Origin: Cardinalis cardinalis
Lineage: Eukaryota > Chordata > Aves > Passeriformes > Cardinalidae
Assembly: GCA_014549065.1 (NCBI GenBank)
Contig: JACDOX010000023.1
Location: 4,662,808-4,726,807 of the forward strand
DNA length: 64,000 nucleotides
Direction: 5' to 3'
Part shown: one piece after another, positions 22,301 through 34,300 of the stretch
Numbering within the stretch: the stretch's first letter is position 1
How the letters are laid out: each line of letters opens with the position of its first letter
Made by a program: the position numbers and the translations under genes
Notes under the pieces: model-generated
Databases searched by the model: none
What the model saw: only the letters and a program-made list of their open reading frames with translations
What the model was told of the DNA's origin: nothing

Positions 22301-25300
22301 GTTTTTTGGTGTGGCATTGGATGTGACTCTTCTGACCTTTTTTAAGCTGCTTCCATTTTTTTTTTGTTTTTTCAAACTGTTGAGGATTTCAGGATCTGTT
22401 TGTGGAAGGGGATAGGTTACCTACTATGATAATAGTGCAGTGTCAGTCTGGCACAGGAGCTTTCTCAGCTGACCTGAGGTTGCTTGTCACAGTGCTGTCC
22501 CTGTCAAATAATTAATTGTACTCCAGAGATGGTGTCTAGATTGTAACTAAACTTTGGGAACTTGCAAAAATCCTGGGCATGCGTAATTTCCTGCACTCCT
22601 GCAGGAAGTTTTGTGAATTTTGCTACTTTCCCTGTCCCCAGGGGATGTGGAGCAGCAGCAAGGCTATAACTCGGTTTGCAGGGATGTGAAGTGTCTGTGT
22701 TGGTAGAGCTTTCTGCAGTGCAGGCTCTGATAAAAAGGCAATGAATTCTGGTCTGCAGCTGTAGCTATGGGATTGTGCAGACATTTGTAGTTTTTAGGGG
22801 GCCATGTAACCATCCTCTCTCTCTTGGTTTGTTTGTTTGTTTTCCTGCAGAGGAGAGCCAAGATTATTTTGAAAATAAGCTGAACTCAGTCCTGCTCTGG
22901 GATTTCCGTGATTGCCAGCTCGTGCAGTTCAGTGGGGCTTTGTGTTACAGTCTGAGGTGGTGCTCAGGGAGTTGCTGTAGGATGCAGAGAGGACTGCATC
23001 CCTCCCATTCACCTTCAAATCTCTCTTTTTCTCTTCCTTGTCTTTTCCCCCCCGGTCATCTCCAGAAGTTAACAGGACTCTGACAAGTCACTAAGGGGAG
23101 AATCAAGTTCCCCAGCTCTTGCTGGGATAAGAACTGGAGGTGCCTGGCTCTTGGTGTATGAGAGGACCTTTTGATTCCTGTCAATTGCTCTAGCTGGAAG
23201 GACTGAAAACTGTTTTGTTTCTGTTCTAGGTTAATGGAGACGGCAAGAGAAATGACCAGGGAGTCCTTACCTATCAAATGCCTTGAAGCAGTTATCCTGG
23301 GGATGTATCCTTTCACGTGCCTGTGCCTTTTTCCACTGCAGCTCTGCTGAATGCATTGCCCCTCACAGATGGTGTTTGAGAGGGCTGCAGCCAGAGGTGA
23401 GTGCCAGCAGCTTGGGGAGCTGCCCTGGTATTCATCACCAAGTTGCTGAGTTGCCTGGGCTTGTAGGTGGGAGTTGGGATGCTGTGTGCCAGCTCATGAG
23501 TGTTGTGATTTGGCCATGCAGGCTTTGCCTCCTGCCCTGGTAATCTGCATAATGTCAGGATCTGACCCAAAGTGCCCAGATAAGTCTCTTGCTACACAAT
23601 CCTTGTTTTCTTTGTTAGCATTTCTCTGAGTGTTGTTGGAGCTTGGTAACACTCGAGGAGGTGGGTTCTGCTCTGTGTTTGTCTGACGTTTAGCTTTTGT
23701 CTCTGAGCCTGCAGCTGTGCTTTGTGCAGAAACATGTGTGTGTTACAGTTAAACATTGGAGCTTCCCCTTAACATAATGCTTGCTTCCCACTCACTCTTC
23801 AGTCATTTAGACACTGATTGCTTCTCCACCCACTGCTGCTGTCACTGATAAATCAACCTGCACCATCCTCAAACACTGGAGGAGGGCAAGGCAGGGCTGC
23901 AGGAACAGGTTGCCAGACACATTTTGTCAGAAATGATCAAGTTTCACTTAAAACAAATCCCAACTAAAAATAAGCCCTGAAGCAAACCATCTCCTGGGAT
24001 GTCTCCGCAGCATTTTGCTGGCTGCTGCTGCCCCCTCCTGTGGGACAGGGAGCTGGCAGAGCCTGGCAGGTCGTGTCTGTGAGAATTCATGGCTGCTGGG
24101 GCTGGGAAGGGCATGGGCTGGGCAATNTGTGCCAGGGATAGGCCTTGGGTTGCAGTCTGAGAGGTGGCTCTGGCTCACAGGGTTTCCCTGGCAGGGCTGA
24201 CAGGNTCTGCATGAGCTGGAGGAATTGGGGTCCTTGGGGCTTGATGTCGACAAGAGACTCAAACCCCCTTCAGAGCCCTTCCAGGAGGAGAAATCACAGA
24301 ATAGCCTGAGTTGAAAGGGACCCACAAAAACCATGGAAGTTCAGGCCCTGTGTTGTCCAAATGCTTTGTGAACTCTGTCAGGCTGCCTGGTGCTGTGACC
24401 ACTGCCCTGGGGGGCCTGTTCCAGTGCCCAGCCATCTTTTAGGTAAAGAACCCTTCCCTAATATCCAACCTAAACCTTCCTGACACAGCTTCAGGCCATT
24501 CCCTTGGCTCCTGTCACTGGCACCACAGAGCAGAGATCAGTGCCTGCCCCTGCTCTTCCCCTCAGGAGGAAGGTGTAACTGCAGTGAGGTCTCCCCTCCA
24601 CTCCCTCTATGGCTTCCCCTCAAGGACCACCTTCATTCCCCTCTTNGGGATGCTTTCTAATAGATTTATATCCTTTTTATGTTGTGGCACCCAGAACTGC
24701 CCCCAGCACTGGAGGTGAGGCTGCCCCAGAGCAGAGTGGGACAATCCCCTCCCTTGCCTGGCTGGCATTGCTGTGCCTGATGCCCCTCAGGACATGGTTG
24801 GCCCTCCTGGCTGCCAGGGCACTGCTGGCTCATGTTCCCTCTCTGTGGTGCTGCTCTCCAGCCTCTCATTCCCCAGTCTGTCCACACAACTGGGTGTGGC
24901 CTGTCCCAGATGCAGAATCTGGCACTTCCCTTGTTAAACTTCATAGGTTGGTGATCACCCAGCTTTCCAATTTGTCAAGGTCTGTCTGCAGGGCCTTTCT
25001 GCCCTTGAGGGAGTCAGCAGCTCTTCCCAATTTTGTGTCATCAGCACACTTACTAAGCATACCTTTGAGTCTTGGGTCCAAGTAATTTGTGAAGATGTTG
25101 AACTGGCCTTAAAATGGAGCCCTGTGGAAGCCCACTAGTGAGTGGCTGCCAGCCTGGTGTGACCCCATTTGCCGTAAGCCTTGGCGTCTGACCCATGAGC
25201 CTGTTCCTTACCCATTGTGTTCTGTATTTCTCTAGCTGTATGCTGGATATTTTGTTCAGGAGAATACTGGGAGTAACAATATTGAAAGCTTTCCTGAAGC

Positions 25301-28300
25301 CCAAGAAGTTTATATTTACTGATTTCCCTTGAAGTGATGTCCGTGGGTCTGTTATGCTTGCCCTTCTGTCAGGGTTGCGTCCCAAACTGTTGGAATGGGG
25401 GAAATAATCCCCAGGTGGAGCTGGTGCTGCTTTGCAGGGTCAGTGTGGCTTGCAGTCTGTATTTCTAGCAGTGAACTGATTATTCCACATGTCACAGGAG
25501 CAAAGGGTGATTAGTGGCCTACGGATAACCACGATAACCTGAAAGTGTTGTTGCTGGTTTTTTTGCTTGCCTCAAACCTGGCTTGTGGGTTCAGTTTGGT
25601 GGTTTTGGAGTTGTTTTCTTTTTTTTTCTTTGAGAAGTGAAGGAAGCAAAATAGTCAAAAGCTATATTTTATACTATTTGTTGTCATTTTGAGGTTTCTT
25701 CAGAGTTAAGATGTGTGTGAATATTTCTGTCTCTAGATGCTAATTAAAAAACCCCAAACTTAGGGCAAACTTTTTTTTCTTAATTGAGAAGGTTTAGCCA
25801 GAGGAGTGTATGGGACAGGCTTGTCTTTCTAGGACTTCTGCATCCAATCTTGGAAGTCTCTGTCTGAGAGCAGGGACTGTCTGCTGGCTGGTGGTGCAGT
25901 AACAGAAGCATTTAGGTGTACAAGATTCATGCACTATAAACCCCAAGTATTTTGCTTGAGGAGTGGGTNCATGAAGAGTGTAGCAGTGGTGAGTGGATGA
26001 GCCGCCTGAATTTGTGTCTGGGAAGTGGCTGGCACAGAGCCAGTGGAACCTCGCAGCGCTGTGATGCACGTGCAGCGTGAGGGGTTTTGGGAGGCCTCTT
26101 TGGCATGGCATGTCACAGACATATTTTATGAAAAATCCTTTTGGTAGGATTTTTTTCTCCTGAGAAGCTGAGAGGCCTCAGAAACAAAATGTAAGCAATA
26201 ATTATTTGCTGCAGTGGAATGCAACAGGTGGATCTGTGATTGGTCTCACGTGGTTGTTTTAATTANTGGCCAATCACAGTCTGGCTGTCTTGGACTCTCT
26301 GGAGAAAAAATCCTAACGAAAGGATTTTTCATAAAATATGTCTGTGACAGGGAAGTTTGCTGTTTTTTGGCAGCCATGAGATTTTGATCTTCAGCATTGC
26401 CCTCTGGATGCAGCCACGGTGAGGCCAGCAGCNTTCCAAGGTCAGGTGCTTTCCAGTGAAGATGTGCTTGCCCTCTCCTGGGTTCCCAGCCAGTGCCGTC
26501 ACACAGGCCTGAGCTGAGCAGCCCTGTGTGTGTGTGAACCTCTGGTTCCATTCCATGTGTCTGGAAGTAAGGTCCTGCTGTAATTTGTGTGCTGGCAGGC
26601 CCTGAGTGTTGCTTGGATACTGGAAAAGCTCAGCCCACTCCAGCGACCCTCNGTGTGAGCCTTCCTTCAAAGGCCGGCTGGCGCAGAGCGGCTTAGCGAG
26701 ATGTCACTTTAATTGAGTTGCTCGCTGGCTTTTTTTAAAAATTGTCTTTTACTGTGTGACTTATAAAATGCTTCTGTAATCCCTCTTGGTGCAGAATTAA
26801 GTTTTGCATAATTGCCTATGCACTTGATCTTGGAGCATTTTTGTAGGGCACTGAGGTAAAGTACTGAGCTACCCTGTCTGCACACACCAAGGAGCAGCTG
26901 CTCTGAGATGACCGAAAGCTCAAGCAGATCTTCCAGTATTATTTTGCAGCAGTCTGCACAGCTCTTTTTCTCTGTGTAGCTGTCTGAACTGGCTTCATGT
27001 CTCTGCTTACATGATCTGCTTGTCAGTGCCTAACCAGAAGCATTCCTCCTGCTGTCTTCCCCAGGGCATTGCTCAGTTCAGCTGAGCAATGTAAATCAGC
27101 TGAGTAATGGTGCGTTCAGCCCACTCATTCTGAGCAAAGATCCAATTGATTTGAGCTCATGAAAGGGAATAGTAAACCAGAAAGTGCCAAGGGAATTTTA
27201 TCTGTGCTGCATTCACTTTATTAAAACGAGGAGAGCCGAATANCAGAGGGGGAGAGGGAAGCTGCACACTGCATCCCTCCTCNGGGAGTCTTGCGGAGCA
27301 CGTCCACATTGGCTGCGCATAAATCACAGAAATCACTCCCATTGCCTTCAGCATCCTTCTCCCAGTTCATGTGAGGTAACGCTCAGACCCACACAGGGTA
27401 TTAGAGCCCCTGGCCAAAAATATCATTAAACAAGGAAGAGAAGAGCAAAAGTGTCTCAGGAGAGAGAAGTTATTGAGTAGCTTCTGCAGTGTTCCTTCTG
27501 TGGATGCAGTCTGTAGGTGGTGTTTATCACCCCTGGAGGCCTGGGTCCATCCATCTCCTCCAGGCCAGCAGGTACAACCCTGGGCTGGAAGTAAGTGTTT
27601 TCAGTAAGGGGGAGAGTTTCTTGCAGTCATTGCAGGATACTGATGTCTGTTTAGTGCTCCTCCTTGCCTCCTGCATGCTTGTCTACAGCTTGTCCCACTT
27701 GCTAACTGAAATATGGGAAAGGAAGAGGGTGCTGTATGTCTGCAGTCCCTGTGGTGGCTATGAAGAGCTAGGAGAGAGGTTTTAATTGCTTACATTGTCA
27801 TGGTCTAATCTTTAGATAGTCCCACCTTTCACTGTAGCAGATTTATCAATCTAAGGGATGTCACCCTGGCAGTCCTGCTTTGGGAAGCTGAACCAGCTGC
27901 TTGAGCCTTTCCTACATGGACCCTGGAGCTGCCAGGGGTACCTCTGAGCCCTCTGTAGACAGCATCCAGCTGTGGGCTCAGTAGCACTCTGCCTGACAGT
28001 AAGCAATCCCAAGCCCATGGGAAATGCTATCTGACTCCAGCTGGAAACCTCTCTAAGTGTTTATTGCTGGTGGTTGGGGGNCCTCTGAGCAGTTGCTTGG
28101 AAAACCAACTCTTCTGGTTTTACTGAAACCTTATTNATGGTTTTGACATTTATTTTCCTCCTGCTCCACATGCTGCTCTGTGCTAGCAGCTTCAGCATTG
28201 CTAAGAACTAGAGCAGCTTCCTTGCTTCCCAGCCTGCTGCCATCCCTCCTGCTGCCTGCTGCTCAGTGGCACTTGCTCATGGCCCCAACCCTTGGGAGTG

Positions 28301-31300
28301 GCAGAGGAGGGGGCAACCAGAAAACCCTGTAGTTTTCTGTGCTCATCTTGACCTGACTTCAGCAAAAACACCCTTGCTGGGCTCTTGAGACATGAAGCAC
28401 TGCCCCTTTTTTAGGTATAGATTCCAGCACTTGCTCCTATTAAACCTTTTGTGGTTGATGGTTCCCTATCTCTCAAATTTGTTGAGATCTCTCTGCAGCA
28501 CCTCTCTGCCCTTGAAGGAGTCAACAGCTCTTCTCAATTTGGTGCTGTCCCCAAACTTCCTTTGAGTTCTGTGTCCATGTTATAATGAAGATGTTGAAGA
28601 GACCTGGGCTGAGGATGGAGCCCTGCAGAGCCCCTCTAAATGACTGGACTCTGGGCTGATGTTACCAATTCTCCAGGACTCTCTTGTGCCTGACCTNTGA
28701 GCTTCTTGTGCTTCAATTTCTGCCCTGTTGCCTCTTGTCCTGTTGGTTGGCACCACTGAGAAGAGCCCAGCTCCATCATCNTGATTGTCAGGACGACCCA
28801 GGATTAGGAGGCCACTGAGCTTTGCTGCAGCTGCTTTTGCCCTCTCCTGCTCAGCTCTGCTTCTCTATTGTGACATGTAATTCACTCCCTGACTCTCCAT
28901 CCTGCAGTCACAGTCCCAGCTCAGAAGTGTGATTACAGCTGCAGCATTGCTGTGTGCTTTGCCTTTTGTTTGCCACAATACAGCTCTCCTTGGGCAGAGC
29001 AGAAAGGAAAGCTGTAATAATGATGCAGGGACAGAGGGGAAGATCTGACGTGCCTTTCCAGCCCATTTGCTGTGTATTTCATCTCGGGTGGGGACTCTCA
29101 TTAACCAGTCCCTCAGCAGAAGCAACCCATACCTAAAGGTTAATTTCCACAGCAGTTGTTGCTGGGTTGTTTGATGGTGGGTAATTTCTGCCCTCAAAAG
29201 ATTCTTTTACTCCTACTAAGTATTTAATGAGATTAAATTGCAACTTCTCTGAGCCCTTGTGGCAGAAGTGTGTATGTGTGGCAGGTGGCCACCAAAGCTT
29301 TGTATGGACTTAACAGAAAGGCACTTGGGGAGCAGAGTGAAAACCCTTTCATAATGAGGGGGAAAAATAGTGGTGATGTTTGAAAGCTTCCTAGGTGTTA
29401 ATAAAAGGTAGTGCTTTTTCAGTTACACAGAATGATAAATACAATGGGCTTTTGCAGGAATCTGTCTGTAGGACACAAATTATTGTAACATGACTTTGAT
29501 GTACACAGGATGCACCTTTTAAGGCCTGAAGCAAGGTGACCTTTTAAATGAGGTGAGTGTGTGCTGAGTTTTCCAGTTGACATAATGGTGCTGGGCCCCA
29601 TTCTGCCCTTGCAGTGTATTTATAATCTTTAATTTTGAGTCATCTGCTGATGGTGGGGTGAAGGTATTTTTCTTGGAGAAGCAAGTCCTAAGGCAGCAGT
29701 GATCCAGTGAGACCATCTAAGGCNAATAGAGCTGTTTCTGTTCTCTGTAGGTGATGTTGGGGTGGGCTTTGCTGCAGGGGGTCTGTGTTTGGTGGCAGTG
29801 GGGCAGGAGGTGGGTGCATGTGGCCTTGGCTGGGTGACGGATGTGTGTGTGTGGCTGGGAGGTCTGTGCTCTGCTGGGCACAGCCTTCCAGGCTCATGGT
29901 CATACAGCCAGTGAAGTGCAGCGTGAGCTGAGCCCATGGTGTTGTCTGTTCCTTTACCCTCTTACACATTTTCTCCAGGCTGCTAAAGCTGATGACATCT
30001 AGCACTGAATACAGCTAAACATGTTTGACATGGATTTGAAAAGCTTCCCTGTGGCTGTTCCAAAAGTTCTGAGTCAATGTGTTTTTCTTGCCTGACTTCT
30101 TGTTTTGTTTTAGTTTTTTTGTGAAACTCATTTCTCTTGACTTCAGATTCTGGGCAGTTCATAAACCTCTTATTAGCTGGTTTCTGCATTTACCCAGAAT
30201 CCAGAAGTTTGAATTTGTGAAATTCAACAAACACTGGGTGAAATATCCCCCTGAGAAAATGGTTTAGAGAGGGATGTGAGCCGCTGGATGCTTTTCATGC
30301 AACCCTGTAGAGCAAAAAGGTGAAATGTGGGGTGCAGGCAGGGGTCAGCATCCCAGGGAGTCACACTGGTAGTGAGGTGGTGGCGTGTCAAGCTGGGCAG
30401 AACCAGAATGGAGCCCAAATTTTGTTTTACAGTCTTGATACAAAGGCTTTTTTATGCTCTCAGTTTCCCAGCAGCTGTCTGGCAGCCGTGCTACGCAGGC
30501 ATGGGAAGGAAGGCTGGTCACAATAACATCCCAGGATCTCTCAGCTGTGTGGTGGCTCTTGTTTCACTGCTGTTAAATACCTCCTTTTTGGGCATGAGGT
30601 ATGGAGAAGAGGGGAGGCTGGCGATGCCCAGAGCAGAATCCTGGACAAAGCAGGTTCCCGCAGCTTCAGTGGAACTGAGCCTGCTCCTCCATCTGTCAGG
30701 ATACCCCAACATATCCTGGCAGTGCTGCCTTTTGGCCTGGAGTGTTTTGTAGTGGCAGCACCATGACCAGCTGACTCAAGGGGTGGCTCCAAGGTTCCAG
30801 CAGGTGCCTCTGGCTGGAGTAGCCCCANGCTGGAGCGTGTTGCTACAGCCTTTTCTGGTCATCCCTCCTCCATGCCCCAGGCGTGGGTGGGGGCCTCAGC
30901 TGCGGAGGGGAAGGGCACCTGCTGTCNCAGGGGCCAGGTGCCAGCACGTGGAGCCAGGCTGAGTTTCAGCTGTCCCAGGATTAGCAGCAGGGAGCTGCGT
31001 GCAACGTAGGTGCTGACGCAAAGCTGCTTGTGAGGGATTCTCAGCCTGTCCTCTCCCTGGCACGGGCCAGCAGCCTCCCTGGGAGGTGACCTGCACGTAG
31101 CTCCCCTCTGAGATCACACACTGCTCTGGCACGGAGCTTGGTCCTGGCCTCTGCACGTGGTGCCTTTGAAATGGCCAGTCAGTGATTCCAGGGACAGGGT
31201 TTGCTTTTTAAGAGTGTTTCTGGCCATGCCTCTGTGCTTATCTAATTAATTATTCAGCTTGGACCTTTCCTTTGGTTCCTCTCAGCAATGTGTTACAAGG

Positions 31301-34300
31301 GTAACGTGCTAAAACACTCTGTATGAGAAGTGCGATGTCGAAGGCCAGTTTACAGNGGGAAAGGCAGACTGTCATCTTGTTGAGGAATAAATCCAAATTT
31401 CTTGGTACTATTTGAAAACATGAGAAAATGAGGCTCAGTAAACTAAGTTGTATCAAACCCTCAAGAAAGGGAGGTAAACACTTTTCCTTTTGGAAGCGTG
31501 GGAGTTTGATATAGGTATCAAGTGGGGAGCTTCCACAGATCTAGGGAGGGTGGTCTGTCTTTGGGTGTGCTGACCTGAACAGTGTTGTGAGTTTTATCTT
31601 TTCCCTAAGTGTGATTAAGAATAATTTATTTTCCAAGCAGTGAAATGGGTTTTGGCAGCATTGGCTGTATCTGGGCACAGAGATGAATGTGAGATGAATG
31701 AATTCTCACACAATGAGGATAAGTTTGTGTTTACAGGAAAGCCCTTTGCCCTGGCAGTTAGAAACCCCAAACCTGCTGAGGATGTCTNTCAGGTGTAATT
31801 GTAGCTGCTGCTCTCCCAGCACCGTTGTTGCCTTGATGCAGTGCACCCCAGCTACTTAACCAACGGGCAGCCCTCCGTGGAACGATTCCCCATCAGCTTT
31901 AAAACCCACTTCTCAGGGAACTATTTCCATCACGTGGTGCTTGGGATTTACTGCAACGGCCGCTACGGCTCGCTGGGCATGAGCAGGCGCTCGGATCTGA
32001 TGGACAAACCTCTCACGTACCGGACTCTGAGCGACCTCATCTTCGAATTCGAAGACTCCTATAAAAAGTACCTGCATTCGGTGAAGAAAGTGAAAATTGG
32101 GATGTACGTGCCGCACGAGCCGCACAGCTTCCAGCCCATCGAGTGGAAACAGCTGGTCCTCAACGTCTCCAAGATGATGCGCACGGAAGTCAGGAAGGAG
32201 CTGGAGAAGTTTGCCAGGGATATGAGGATGAAGGTAGGTCTGTGCACATGGCTGTTGAGCTCAGGAGGCAGCTGTGCCTTGTCCCATCCTGCATCCTTGT
32301 CCCCCTTGGCCCTTGCTGTGTGTCAGCCTGAGATCATGCAGGTATCAGCTGTGCTGGAGGGGGTGCTTGCATCTCTTTGGTGTGCTTTCCAGCCCTTACC
32401 GCTATTTAGTTGAAGGAGCTCCCCTTTAGCCTGGAAACACTCGAACCCATACTTGTCCCTGGCTATCAGGGAGCTGTTGCCCAGTTTGCTTTCCTCAATG
32501 ATTCCAGAAGAAGGTGATTGGGAAGAATCAGCGTGGCTGGGGCTGGAACTGCTGGGAAGAGTGGCCTGGTTGCAGGTAGGGGAGGTCTGTGTTTTCCACC
32601 TGAGCTGCAGGAGGTGCCACGGGACACCAGTGGTTGCCTCTCCTTGCAGGACATGCCAGGAGGCTGATGTCTACTACTCTCAGCTAAATCCCAGAGTAGG
32701 TTATGTGGGACCGGCGAGTAAAGCGACTCCCTGACAGACTTCCCTGCTGGCTGGTTGGACTGAAGAGCTCATTAGGAAACAACGGGGAAACAAGGCAGGC
32801 TGCCAGGGCCCTGCGGGGTTTGGCTGCCCTTGGGCATGAGGGGTGTCCCTGACCGTGCCTCTGAGCCTGGCGTGGGCCAGGAGCTCTTTGTGATCGTGGT
32901 GCAAGCAGATTTGGTGCCTGCCCAGCTGGCTGCCAGCAGCAAGAGCAGAGCAGGTGTGTTGCTAAGTATGGCTCTGGCTCTTGTGCAGAGGTATGTGGCA
33001 TGGTGTCCAAGTTATTCTGGGTTCTCTCCCCTTCCCTGCTAAAGGACGGCTCCTACGTGGCAGCCACGTGTCTTTTTGGCTGAGGCACCTGCCCCTTGCC
33101 CTGACCTTGGGGTGAGCCCTGCCAGTGGCATCAATGTTCTGCTGCCATCTCTCCTGCCCTGCCAAGGAGTTTTGAGGGCCACCTTGTACCATGCTTAAGC
33201 ATATGGGCTGATTACTGATGTAATTAAGTTTGGGTTTTTTCCTTCTTCTCTATTTATGTGCTTTTAATACTGTCCAGAGAGCAAACAGCTGAAGCAGGCT
33301 TGAGTTGAAGAAGTCCACATGAGTGGATGACTTACTGAATTTTCTACTTGCTTTTGATAGAGGGCCCAGCTCTCTGTGTGCACTGAGCTGTGACGCTGGG
33401 TCTTGTCCTGGTGACTCCCTCAGGGCCAGGACCACAGCCCTGAACCCTTGAGGCTAAAGGCCCTGCATCTGATCTTTCCCTCGAGTTACTACAGGATTCA
33501 GAGGGCTTCCATTGTGAGTGAGCTGGGTTTGGAGGATCAGGTCTTTAAAGCTGTCCAGAGTGTGAGTGTAATGCTGATGGCCCTCTGATGTTGGTGGGCC
33601 TGGAGGATGAGGGCAAGTTGGAGACCTACTGAAAAGCCTCACTGAGAGATGGTCACCTCTGTTTGCTGAGAGAAAAGCTGGAGGGTGATTTGGCTGCCTG
33701 AGTTTCTTTCAGCTGAGGCTCAAAGCCATTTTTCTTATCTCTTGCCGTTGCCAGCTCTGAAGAAAGCCGTGGATGAGACAGTATTCAGCTGGGAACTGAA
33801 CTGGGACACCAACTTATTCTTGCAGGGGGCCCCTGAACAGCTATCACATGATAACAGCTTTGAGTTCCTCTTAACCTGGGCAGGGTTTGAATAAGCCCCA
33901 AGGGACTGAAGGCTCTTTGTGTGCCATCCCTGCTACTGTATGAGGCCCTTTATTTTAAATTTGTATTTGCACTGAATCATTGCCTTTATTGAAGGCCGCT
34001 TCCTTCCCTCCCCATCTCTCACAGATTCTGAAGCCCTCGAGTGCCCATTCTCCGATGAAGGAGAGGCCCCGGGGTAAGTCGCTGTCGCCGCGCCGGAGGC
34101 AGGGCAGCCCTCAGAGACGGGCCTGCAGGAGGGACAAATCGTGAGTATCCCTGCCACNATCCCTGCTGGGCACAGGGGAGGCTGCTGGGGTTGCTTTGCT
34201 GTACACAACTTCCATGCTCACTGGCACATACAGGAAAACTGCACCAGGTGCCTTTGGTAGCAGAGAGGCTCCAGAAGATGCTGGCACTGCTGGTGTCCTG

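Larger units (their letters stand above)
14878..23229 (+). other. VASH2: VASH2 intron 3
   Basis: U2-type: donor GTAAGT, acceptor TTCTAG. It holds a CR1 fragment (about 16550-16818), a C/A-rich low-complexity block (20555-20630) and a T-run at 21658-21673. Otherwise no feature was recognised. Confidence 0.85.
23305..31851 (+). other. VASH2: VASH2 intron 4, likely U12-type
   Basis: The donor GTATCCTTTCACG is a perfect match over GTATCCTTT. The acceptor is CACCCCAG, with TGCCTTGATG ending about 15 bases upstream as a U12 branch-point match (CCTTGAT). Phase 2. It contains CR1 fragments (24288-25390 and about 28430-28660) and the inverted-repeat element 26111-26349. Confidence 0.85.

Noticed and set aside
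32234..32413. VASH2 exon 5 reading through its donor to a stop at 32413
   Set aside because: A clear GTAGGT donor is present and the following residues do not match vasohibins; at most an intron-retention product.
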